Source: Polaribacter vadi | GTDB lineage: Bacteria > Bacteroidota > Bacteroidia > Flavobacteriales > Flavobacteriaceae | NCBI RefSeq assembly: GCF_018861005.1 | Contig: NZ_JAHKQL010000004.1 | Location: forward strand, 208,127 to 243,325 | Direction: 5' to 3' | Length of the DNA stretch: 35,199 nucleotides | In this document: piece by piece, positions 25,474-32,326 of the stretch | Numbering within the stretch: position 1 is the first letter of the stretch | How the letters are laid out: each line of letters starts with the position of its first letter | The notes under the pieces: generated by a model | What the model was told of the DNA's origin: nothing | Database searches by the model: none | The model's input: only the letters and a program-made list of their open reading frames with translations | Position numbers and translations under genes: made by a program

Positions 25474-25574
25474 TGCAAATATAAAGATTATTTTCTATAT
25501 TTTTTTAATAAAAAAATGATTTTCTTTTAAAATCTTCTTAGAATTGACAACCTCTTAATTTAAGGCGCTAAAAA

Positions 25575-26132
25575 TTAATTATTTAATGTAAAATTTGGTA
25601 AACCAGTATATATAGGATTTAATCTTTGATCTACTTTATTATAAATATATACATCTCCAAAAACAATATTACCATCTATTTTATTTGTTTTATAAAAAAA
25701 TAGAGAGTCCATTTTATATTCGTAAGTTCCTTTTTCTACACAATAAGAATTTTCGTAAATTGTTTTAAACTCAAAAGTAGCATCATCAAATAAAATAATT
25801 TCTAGCAATGCTTTTTCTTTAGAAAAACTATTAAATATTTGAACTTTATCTTTAAAAATAGCTTTATCATGATATTCTAAAGCTCTGTTAAATACTACCG
25901 CAAAAACAGCTGTGATTATTAAAGGTGTAAAATTAAATAATTCTTTCTTTATGGTTATTTTGTATAGGTTGTAAAAAAATATTGCTAAAAAAGTAATAAT
26001 AAAAATAAGCGTAAGCCCACCAATAATTACCAAATCTACATCACCAAAACAATAATCTTCTTTATGATATAATTTATAAAAAGGTAATAAAGCTAGTAAA
26101 ATGAGTAAAATATATCTTTTTCTTAGTTTCAT
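25575..26132 (-). CDS. Unrecognised membrane protein, 185 residues
   Basis: I do not recognise this protein. It has an N-terminal helix (about 6-20, YILLILLALLPFY), two more helices (about 33-55 and 68-83) and then a soluble C-terminal domain of about 100 residues. That domain has beta-rich character (LLEIILFDDATFEFKTIYEN, CVEKGTYEYKMDSLFFYKT) resembling small lipocalin- or META-like 'cost of deviation' domains seen in flavobacterial hypothetical proteins; the resemblance is weak. Its ATG overlaps the stop of the MOSC gene by 1 base, so it is translated in the same unit. Tandem terminators follow it. Confidence 0.75.
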   Translation of the reverse strand: MKLRKRYILLILLALLPFYKLYHKEDYCFGDVDLVIIGGLTLIFIITFLAIFFYNLYKITIKKELFNFTPLIITAVFAVVFNRALEYHDKAIFKDKVQIFNSFSKEKALLEIILFDDATFEFKTIYENSYCVEKGTYEYKMDSLFFYKTNKIDGNIVFGDVYIYNKVDQRLNPIYTGLPNFTLNN

Positions 26133-26689
26133 TAAATCCCTTTTTCTTTTTTCTTTTTAATTAATATGTCTGCTATAGTAAGGTTTTCTGGACAGCTTTT
26201 AATTTTTTCAAATTCATCTCCCACTTTAACATACCCTGTTTGAATAACTTTGAAATATACACCACAAAAAGTTGTATTCCAAAATTGTTTTATAATTTTC
26301 ATGTTATTAAAACGAATTCCTAATTTATAGCAAGGGCTTCTTTGCACTGTTGCTTCTAAAATTGCATCACCAACTTTAAAAGTATCACCCGAATTAATTT
26401 TAGTTTCATCTAAATCATCAATCGTTAAGTTTTCACCAAACATACCTAAACTCCATTCTAATTCTGGGTATTTAGGTTTCCAGAAATCATAATGTTTTAA
26501 AGAATAACCATAAACTGCTTGTTTTATACCTCCATGATGTTCTCTATCTGAAATCTCATCTCCTTTTACTTCTTCTATATCTAAAAAAACAGGTTTATCA
26601 ACAGGATATTTAAAAATACCTGTAATCACTTTTTTGTTTTTATATGTGATTTCTTTTCGTTCTCCTATATTTGTTGATACAATTCTCAT
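26132..26689 (-). CDS. MOSC domain protein, YiiM-like
   Basis: The 185-residue protein is a stand-alone MOSC domain. It has the family pattern GDEISDREHHGGIKQAVYGYSLKHYDFW, then LGMFGENLTIDDLDE, and the conserved cysteine (Cys120) in VQRSPCYKLGIRF that ligates the molybdenum cofactor. YiiM-type proteins reduce N-hydroxylated substrates such as 6-hydroxylaminopurine using Moco. The presence of moaE and moaD elsewhere in this window means the cell can make the cofactor, but they are not in one operon. The downstream unknown membrane protein gene overlaps its stop. The exact substrate cannot be inferred. Confidence 0.9.
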   Translation of the reverse strand: MRIVSTNIGERKEITYKNKKVITGIFKYPVDKPVFLDIEEVKGDEISDREHHGGIKQAVYGYSLKHYDFWKPKYPELEWSLGMFGENLTIDDLDETKINSGDTFKVGDAILEATVQRSPCYKLGIRFNNMKIIKQFWNTTFCGVYFKVIQTGYVKVGDEFEKIKSCPENLTIADILIKKKKEKGI

Positions 26690-26736
26690 TTATTTTGTTT
26701 TAACACTGAATCTAAATCAGCATAAACTTTTCTTAT

Positions 26737-27507
26737 TTACTTTTTAGAAAATCTAGCCAAAGTATTTTTAGTAAATTCAGACAATACTAATTCTCCAGAA
26801 ATTTTAGCCCTTTCTATTAAAAGATTATCCCAGTGATTAGTATTTTGCCACAATACTTTTTTCATTTTAGCTAAAGCTGATGGATTATAACTTGCCAATT
26901 TTTGAGCAAATAAATCTACCTCAATATCTAACTCTTTTATATTTTCAAACACTTTTGCATACAAACCTTTTTCTTTTGCCCAATAAGCATTTTTCCAGCT
27001 TGTGGCATCTAAAGTTAATTCTGATGTTGCTGCTAAACCAATTTTTCGGGTTACTGCAGGCTCTATTACAAAAGGCCCAATACCAATAGTTAATTCTGAT
27101 AATTTTATTGATGCTGCTTCAGTTGCTAAAACGTAATCGCAAGCGGATGCTAAACCTACTCCACCACCTACAACTTTACCTTGTACACGACCAATAATTA
27201 ATTTACTACAAGTTCTCATAGCATTAATTACATTCGCAAAACCTGTAAAGAATTTTTCGCCATCTTCTAGATTAGCAATTGCAACTAATTCATTAAAAGA
27301 AGCACCAGCACAAAAAGCTTTTTCTCCTTCAGATTTTAGAATGATAAGTGCAACTTCATCATTTAAAGAAAGTTTTTTTAATTCTTTGGTTAACCTCTCT
27401 AACAATTCACTTGGAAAAGAATTACTTGCAGGATGACCAAATTCTATGGTAGCAATATTGTTTTGAATATTAGTAAATAAACTTCCATTTTGCCTAGTAG
27501 TAATCAT
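26737..27507 (-). CDS. Enoyl-CoA hydratase/isomerase (crotonase) family protein
   Basis: The 256-residue protein has the crotonase fold. The oxyanion-hole segments are CAGASFNEL (about 66-74) and GKVVGGGVGLASACDYVLAT (about 110-129). The glutamate in SIKLSELTIGIGP (about 138) is present. The residue after GGGV that is usually the other catalytic glutamate (GGGCEL in the hydratase) is Gly118, so it may be a single-glutamate member of the superfamily. In flavobacteria close relatives are often annotated as methylglutaconyl-CoA hydratases of leucine breakdown; I cannot confirm that. The ATG at 27507 is preferred over an in-frame TTG at 27516. A good promoter precedes it, and the MOSC gene follows after 47 bases. 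Confidence 0.88.
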   Translation of the reverse strand: MITTRQNGSLFTNIQNNIATIEFGHPASNSFPSELLERLTKELKKLSLNDEVALIILKSEGEKAFCAGASFNELVAIANLEDGEKFFTGFANVINAMRTCSKLIIGRVQGKVVGGGVGLASACDYVLATEAASIKLSELTIGIGPFVIEPAVTRKIGLAATSELTLDATSWKNAYWAKEKGLYAKVFENIKELDIEVDLFAQKLASYNPSALAKMKKVLWQNTNHWDNLLIERAKISGELVLSEFTKNTLARFSKK

Positions 27508-27527
27508 AGAATTCAAATAAGTTTTAC

Positions 27528-27558
27528 CAAAAGTAACTTTTTATAGATTAAAAATCAA
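27528..27558 (-). promoter_or_regulatory. Promoter of the crotonase-MOSC unit
   Basis: On the minus strand TTG (27556-27558), 20 bases, then TACTTTTG (27528-27535), a full consensus match, 20 bases before the ATG at 27507. Confidence 0.6.
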
Positions 27559-27573
27559 TCTTTGTAATAAAAG

Positions 27574-28320
27574 TTAACCTTTAATTTTTTTACGCCATTT
27601 TCTAAGTGTTGGCGAGCTTATAAAAAATAAGTAAAAGCCAGATAAAATAGTTAACAAACCTAAAACAGAAAAAGCTCTTAACACCCAATTGGTTATATGG
27701 TCTCTAGTTTCGAAATCCATCACATGGAGCATCCATAAAAAATCGAATTTACGCCAATTATCATTTCTTACTTTGGTGATTTTTGCTGTGTTAGGGTGCA
27801 CATAAACTGTTGTGTTTGTTTCGTGTTCTAAGGTAATTGCAAAAACTGGTAAAGGGTTCCCTCTATATTCGTGTTTATTGGTAATTTCTTTTTCTGTTAA
27901 GTATTCTGTTTGTTTTACTGGCAATGCATTATACAATCTGCTCTTTACAAAGGCAATACTTTCTTCTTTAGTTAATGCTTTTCGAACTTTGTATTGGTTT
28001 TTATTTAAATTTAAAAAGAGAATATCATTACTTCTTGTTACCCGTAATAAACTGTCTTTATTTACAACAATGGCTTCTATATTTTTAATAGGTTTAACAT
28101 CTGTTTCTTCTAAGAAATTAAAGAGCTTTCTAATAGGCTCGTTGTAAGAAAAAGTAAAGGTATGTTCGGTTTTATCTAATAACGTTTCTCCATGCACGTC
28201 ATCCATATCATTCCAACTAAAATATAAACCTCCAATTGTCCAGAATAAAAATTGTACACCAATAAATAAACCCAAATAACGATGTATTTTTCTTGTAAAC
28301 CTGTGTGTTTTTCTTCCCAT
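27574..28320 (-). CDS. PepSY-domain membrane protein
   Basis: The 248-residue protein has the layout of a PepSY-associated TM protein. A basic N-terminus (MGRKTHRFTRKIHRYLG) is followed by a first helix ending in FLFWTIGGLYFSWND, an extracytoplasmic PepSY-type domain (about 55-190, with NKHEYRGNPLPVFAITLEH) and a C-terminal helix (about 215-240, VLRAFSVLGLLTILSGFYLF). Related proteins occur with siderophore and quinone-linked electron transfer systems, but no role can be assigned here. I chose the ATG at 28320; an in-frame ATG at 28341 lies inside the terminator hairpin of the upstream gene and would add seven residues. Confidence 0.85.
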   Translation of the reverse strand: MGRKTHRFTRKIHRYLGLFIGVQFLFWTIGGLYFSWNDMDDVHGETLLDKTEHTFTFSYNEPIRKLFNFLEETDVKPIKNIEAIVVNKDSLLRVTRSNDILFLNLNKNQYKVRKALTKEESIAFVKSRLYNALPVKQTEYLTEKEITNKHEYRGNPLPVFAITLEHETNTTVYVHPNTAKITKVRNDNWRKFDFLWMLHVMDFETRDHITNWVLRAFSVLGLLTILSGFYLFFISSPTLRKWRKKIKG

Positions 28321-28332
28321 ATCTAAATAAAA

Positions 28333-28364
28333 AAAAGCCATTATAGATTAGTATAATGACTTTT
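28333..28364 (-). terminator. Intrinsic terminator of the SemiSWEET gene
   Basis: On the minus strand AAAAGTCATTATA and TATAATGGCTTTT pair over 13 bases with one G-U wobble and a 6-base loop, followed by TTTTATTTAG. On the plus strand the wobble becomes a C/A mismatch, which supports minus-strand use. It begins 8 bases after the SemiSWEET stop. Confidence 0.75.
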
Positions 28365-28371
28365 AGAAACG

Positions 28372-28632
28372 TTATTTTTTATATTTTAAAATTAAAATCC
28401 CCAAATAAAGCGTTGATAAAGCTGTTATAGCATTTGCTAAAATTATGGATAAACTCTTTAAATATATGCCATAAATTAACCACATTACACTACCTATAAA
28501 AAGCGCAACATACATAGTTAAAGATAATGACTTTGTATCTTTAGTTTTATATGCTTTAAAAACTTGTGGCAAAAAAGACGAAGTTGTAATAAAAGCAGCA
28601 ACCAGGCCTATAATTTCAAAATTGTTAATCAA
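28372..28632 (-). CDS. SemiSWEET family sugar transporter (PQ-loop)
   Basis: The 86-residue protein is a single triple-helix bundle typical of SemiSWEETs, which dimerise to move mono- or disaccharides by facilitated diffusion. The conserved signatures are FITTSSFLPQVFKAYKTKDTKSLSLTMY (read in two parts, with the PQ pair around residue 23) and WLIYGIYLKSLSIILANAIT with the substrate-binding Trp-Asn set. The start appears to be TTG at 28632: no ATG is in frame before residue 40, and an in-frame stop lies five codons upstream. An out-of-frame ATG at 28640 opens a three-codon ORF whose TGA overlaps this TTG, which may mean coupling or a small deletion. Confidence 0.9.
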   Translation of the reverse strand: MINNFEIIGLVAAFITTSSFLPQVFKAYKTKDTKSLSLTMYVALFIGSVMWLIYGIYLKSLSIILANAITALSTLYLGILILKYKK

Positions 28633-28689
28633 CTTTTCATTTATTTAATTATTTACTAAACCTGCTTTTATATTTACAAATCTGTAGAG

Positions 28690-31600
28690 TTAACCTACAA
28701 TATTTACAATTTTACCAGGTACAACAATTACTTTTTTAGGAGTTCTACCTTCTAATTGTGCAATTGTTTTTTCGTGAGCCATTACTGTTTTTTCAATTTC
28801 TTCTTTGCTTAAATCTAAAGACAACTCTAAAGTAAAACGCATTTTACCATTAAAAGAAATTGGGTAATTCTTTGCACTTTCTACCAAATGTTTTGGTTCA
28901 AAAATTGGAAAAGGCACAGTTGATATACTTTCTGTATGCCCTAACAACCTCCATAGTTCTTCTGTAATATGTGGAGCATAAGGAGATAATAAAACCAATA
29001 ATGGTTCTAAAATTTCTCGTTTATTAGATTTTAATGCAGTTAACTCATTTACAGCAATCATAAATGTAGAAACAGATGTATTAAAAGAGAAATTCTCTAT
29101 ATCTTCTTCTACTTTTTTGATTGTTTTGTGTAACGTTTTCAACTCATCTTTGGTTGCATTTTCTTCTGAAACCTCAAATTGATCTCCTTTAAAATACAAT
29201 TTCCAAAGTTTTTTCAAGAATGATGAAACACCAGATATACCAGAAGTTTTCCAAGGTTTTGTTTGCTCTAAAGGACCTAAAAACATTTCGAATAAACGTA
29301 AAGAATCTGCACCATATTCTGCAACAATATCATCAGGATTTACAACATTGTATTTTGATTTAGACATTTTTTCTACTTCACGACCTACTTTGTAAACATC
29401 GTTTTCTAAAATGAATTTAGCATCTTTATAATCCGCATTTAAAGGATGACTTTTAAAACCTTCTACATCTAGTTCATCAGAAGCATTCACTAAAGAAACA
29501 TCAGAATGTATATTACTTTTTATAATAGTTAATAATTCTGACTCTTGCTGATTAACAATTTTCTGATTTAATAAATATTCTATTACTACATTTTCAAATT
29601 CATCATCATTCGAAAACAAATCTTTAGAAACAAATATTGTAGGAATTTTGGCTTTAATGTCATCAAAAGAACTACTTAAAGAACAACCTGATTTTACAAA
29701 TGCATCAGCTTTATAAACAAAAGCACTCGTTCCCAAAATCATACCTTGGTTAATTAGCTTTTTTGCAAACTCATCCACAGGAACAATTCCTTTATCAAAC
29801 AAGAATTTTTGCCAAAAACGTGCATATAATAAATGACCTGTTGCGTGCTCTGAACCACCAATATATAAATCTACTTCTTTCCAATAGTCTAAAGATTCTT
29901 TACTTGCAAATTCAGTTGAATTTGTAGCATCCATATATCTGTTAAAATACCAAGAAGAACCAGCCCAACCAGGCATTGTGTTTAATTCTAAAGGATAAAC
30001 CGTTTTGTTTTTTAACTTATCGTTTGAAACAACTTTCTTTCCACGAGAATCCCAAGCCCATTCAGTTGCGTTTCCTAAAGGTGGTTTTCCATCTTCAGTT
30101 GGCAAATATTTTTCTACCTCTGGCAAAACAATTGGCAAGTGTTTTTCATCAATCATTTGCGGCATTCCATCTTTGTAATATACAGGAAATGGTTCTCCCC
30201 AATAACGTTGTCTGCTAAACACAGCATCACGTAATCTGTAGTTTATTTTGCCATAACCAAAACCTCTTTTTTCCATTTCATAAATGGCAAGTTTTAGTGC
30301 TTTTTTATATTTTAATCCTGATAAAAAGTCTGAATTTGCAATTACAGTTCCTTCTTTATCTGTATGAGCAGCTTCAGAAATATCTACGCCTTCAAAAATA
30401 TTAGGAATAGGAATATTAAAATGCTTTGCAAAATCATAATCACGCTGATCTCCACAAGGAACAGCCATTACAGCTCCTGTTCCATAAGATGCTAAAACAT
30501 AATCCCCAATCCAAATCTGCACTTTTTCACCAGAAAAAGGATGAATTGCATAAGCCCCAGTAAATGCACCAGAAATGGTTTTTACATCTGCCATTCTATC
30601 ACGTTCAGAACGTTTTGCAGTTGCTTTTATATAAGCTTCAACTTCTGCTTTTTGAGCATCTGTTGTAATTTTAGAAACCAATTCATGTTCTGGAGCTAAA
30701 GTCATAAAACTTACTCCGTAAATTGTATCTGGTCTTGTTGTAAAAACATCAATTTTATATTTATTTTCATCTTTTACTTCAGTTTCTTCTGCAGACTCAC
30801 CAATTACTTGTGGAAACTGAATTGCAAAATTAATTTCAGAAACAACTTTTACTACATTTTGTAAAACCTCTTCATTTGTAAAACGGATAACATTAAAGCC
30901 ATTTTTATGAAAAGATTCAGTTCTTGCCTCTTCATCTTCTTTACCTGAAAATTCAACAATTAAGTTTTTTGCAATACAAACATAATCTACTAGAAAAGTA
31001 GCAATTGTATATTTTTTTCTAAATTTTGATGCTCCTTTTTTATTTTTTAATTCATTCCAAAGCGTAGTTTCAGCTTTAGATAAATTTTGACGCAATTCTT
31101 TTAAAGCTTCTAACTCTTTGTAAGATAATTTTACTTCTGAAGTTGATTTTTCAGATGCTACATCAACTTGAAAAGAAACCATTGCTCCTTGGCTTCTACC
31201 AATCCAATTGGTTTGAGAATCTTTTAAAGGTTGTGGCCAATCAATAGTATTTAAACCATCTAACAAACGTTGTGCATAAGCAGAAATTCGCATAGACCAT
31301 TGTGTCATTTTTTTACGCACAACAGGATGCCCTCCTCTTTCTGAAACTCCGTTTACAATTTCGTCATTTGCCAAAACAGTTCCTAATGCTGGGCACCAGT
31401 TTACTTCTGTATCAGACAAAAATGTTAGTCTGTATTGTAATAATATTTCTTCTTGTTCTGTTTTTGAAAATTCTTTCCATTCATCCGCAGAAAAAACAGT
31501 AATATCTTCATCACAAACTGCATTTACAGTTGCATTCCCTTCTTTCTTAAAGACTTTTTCTAAAGTTGAAATATCTTCTGCTTTATCTGAATCTTTGTTA

Positions 31601-32040
31601 TACCAAGAATTAAATAGTTGGATAAAAATCCATTGTGTCCATTTATAATATTCAGGATTTGAAGTCCTTACCTCTCTACTCCAATCAAAAGAAAAACCAA
31701 TTTGATCTAATTGTCTTCTGTAAGTTTTTATATTTTCTTCAGTAGTTTTTGCAGGATGTTGACCAGTTTGAATAGCATATTGTTCTGCTGGCAAACCAAA
31801 AGAATCGTAACCTTGTGGATGCAAGACATTAAAGCCTTTATGGCGCTTGTAACGTGCATAAATATCACTTGCAATATACCCTAAAGGATGCCCAACATGC
31901 AAACCTGCTCCTGAAGGATAAGGAAACATATCTAACACATAATATTTAGGTTTTTCACTTTCATTGCTGGCTTTAAAAGTTTGGTTATCAGCCCAAAATT
32001 TTTGCCAATTCTTTTCTATCTCTTTATGATTATATTGCAT
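28690..32040 (-). CDS. leuS: Leucyl-tRNA synthetase with a DUF559-like insert in the editing domain
   Basis: The 1116-residue enzyme charges tRNA-Leu. HVGH is at 48-51 and KMSKS at 891-895. The CP1 editing domain shows FTTRPDTIYG (about 433-442) and GTGAVMAVPCGDQRDYDFA (about 520-538). The typical Bacteroidetes LeuRS is, from memory, some 920-950 residues. The excess is explained mainly by residues about 293-429, which lie between GRSQGAMVSFQV and IDVFTTRPDTIYG where E. coli has only a dozen residues. Within it, 316-403 reads LRQNLSKAETTLWNELKNKK, then KFRKKYTIATFLVDYVC, LIVEFSG and GFNVIRFTNEEV, a close match to the DUF559/Vsr-like endonuclease pattern. A second, smaller expansion lies at about 776-860, before KMSKS. 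All synthetase motifs are intact, so the enzyme should work. A Bacteroidetes -7 box lies 20 bases upstream of its ATG. Confidence 0.96.
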   Translation of the reverse strand: MQYNHKEIEKNWQKFWADNQTFKASNESEKPKYYVLDMFPYPSGAGLHVGHPLGYIASDIYARYKRHKGFNVLHPQGYDSFGLPAEQYAIQTGQHPAKTTEENIKTYRRQLDQIGFSFDWSREVRTSNPEYYKWTQWIFIQLFNSWYNKDSDKAEDISTLEKVFKKEGNATVNAVCDEDITVFSADEWKEFSKTEQEEILLQYRLTFLSDTEVNWCPALGTVLANDEIVNGVSERGGHPVVRKKMTQWSMRISAYAQRLLDGLNTIDWPQPLKDSQTNWIGRSQGAMVSFQVDVASEKSTSEVKLSYKELEALKELRQNLSKAETTLWNELKNKKGASKFRKKYTIATFLVDYVCIAKNLIVEFSGKEDEEARTESFHKNGFNVIRFTNEEVLQNVVKVVSEINFAIQFPQVIGESAEETEVKDENKYKIDVFTTRPDTIYGVSFMTLAPEHELVSKITTDAQKAEVEAYIKATAKRSERDRMADVKTISGAFTGAYAIHPFSGEKVQIWIGDYVLASYGTGAVMAVPCGDQRDYDFAKHFNIPIPNIFEGVDISEAAHTDKEGTVIANSDFLSGLKYKKALKLAIYEMEKRGFGYGKINYRLRDAVFSRQRYWGEPFPVYYKDGMPQMIDEKHLPIVLPEVEKYLPTEDGKPPLGNATEWAWDSRGKKVVSNDKLKNKTVYPLELNTMPGWAGSSWYFNRYMDATNSTEFASKESLDYWKEVDLYIGGSEHATGHLLYARFWQKFLFDKGIVPVDEFAKKLINQGMILGTSAFVYKADAFVKSGCSLSSSFDDIKAKIPTIFVSKDLFSNDDEFENVVIEYLLNQKIVNQQESELLTIIKSNIHSDVSLVNASDELDVEGFKSHPLNADYKDAKFILENDVYKVGREVEKMSKSKYNVVNPDDIVAEYGADSLRLFEMFLGPLEQTKPWKTSGISGVSSFLKKLWKLYFKGDQFEVSEENATKDELKTLHKTIKKVEEDIENFSFNTSVSTFMIAVNELTALKSNKREILEPLLVLLSPYAPHITEELWRLLGHTESISTVPFPIFEPKHLVESAKNYPISFNGKMRFTLELSLDLSKEEIEKTVMAHEKTIAQLEGRTPKKVIVVPGKIVNIVG
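30832..31128 (-). other. DUF559 / Vsr-like nuclease domain inside leuS
   Basis: This segment encodes LeuRS residues about 305-403. Compared with the DUF559 pattern, the leading LRxNxTxAExxLWxxLRNKK helix is present, as are the FR...I..F.VDY.C strand with Asp352 and the LIVEFSG strand with Glu363. The ending GFNVIRFTNEEVLQN is also present. The usual GGQH after the Glu strand is replaced by SGKEDEEAR, so the histidine is lost and about ten residues seem missing. Asp352 and Glu363, likely metal ligands of the PD-(D/E)XK core, remain. It may be a structural leftover or a modified nuclease. Confidence 0.75.
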
Positions 32041-32060
32041 TATTTCTACTTTTGAGGGTG

Positions 32061-32068
32061 CAAATTTA
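32061..32068 (-). promoter_or_regulatory. Candidate leuS promoter, -7 element
   Basis: On the minus strand TAAATTTG matches TAnnTTTG, 20 bases before the leuS ATG, giving a leader of about 15 bases. The -33 element is not clear. This places the hairpin at 32152-32190 upstream of transcription, not in the leader. Confidence 0.5.
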
Positions 32069-32151
32069 CGTTTATTCTTTAGAAGATTAAAGTAAAAAAG
32101 AACTTGCTTAAATTGATGTACTTATAAAAAGTAAAATTAATTGAAACCAAA

Positions 32152-32190
32152 AAAGAAAGGCTCTTCATTTTAAATGAAGAGCCTTTCTTT
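32152..32190. terminator. Strong bidirectional terminator between divergent leuS and M16 genes
   Basis: A perfect 19-base inverted repeat: AAAGAAAGGCTCTTCATTT (32152-32170) and its reverse complement (32172-32190) with a single base between them. Both strands have a T-rich tract after it (TTTTTG on plus, TTTTTTGG on minus). Neither neighbouring gene reads into it, because they diverge. It may be left over from a lost gene or insulate the two promoters. Confidence 0.8.
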
Positions 32191-32326
32191 TTGTTGATGT
32201 TTTATTTAAAATTGATAATCCTAAAGTTATTTAAAAAGCAACATTTTTAATATCTGGATTTTAACAAAATAGAGCGTAGCTTCATCTTTTTATTTTAGTA
32301 CTTTTAAAGCTGTAAATTCAAATCAA

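Noticed and set aside
29976..30218. Plus-strand open frames inside leuS
   Set aside because: They are antisense to conserved synthetase motifs and their sequences look like reverse-complement noise.
32152..32190. leuS leader attenuator or T-box
   Set aside because: The best leuS -7 box (32061-32068) lies downstream of the hairpin, and no leader peptide rich in Leu codons or T-box features are visible.
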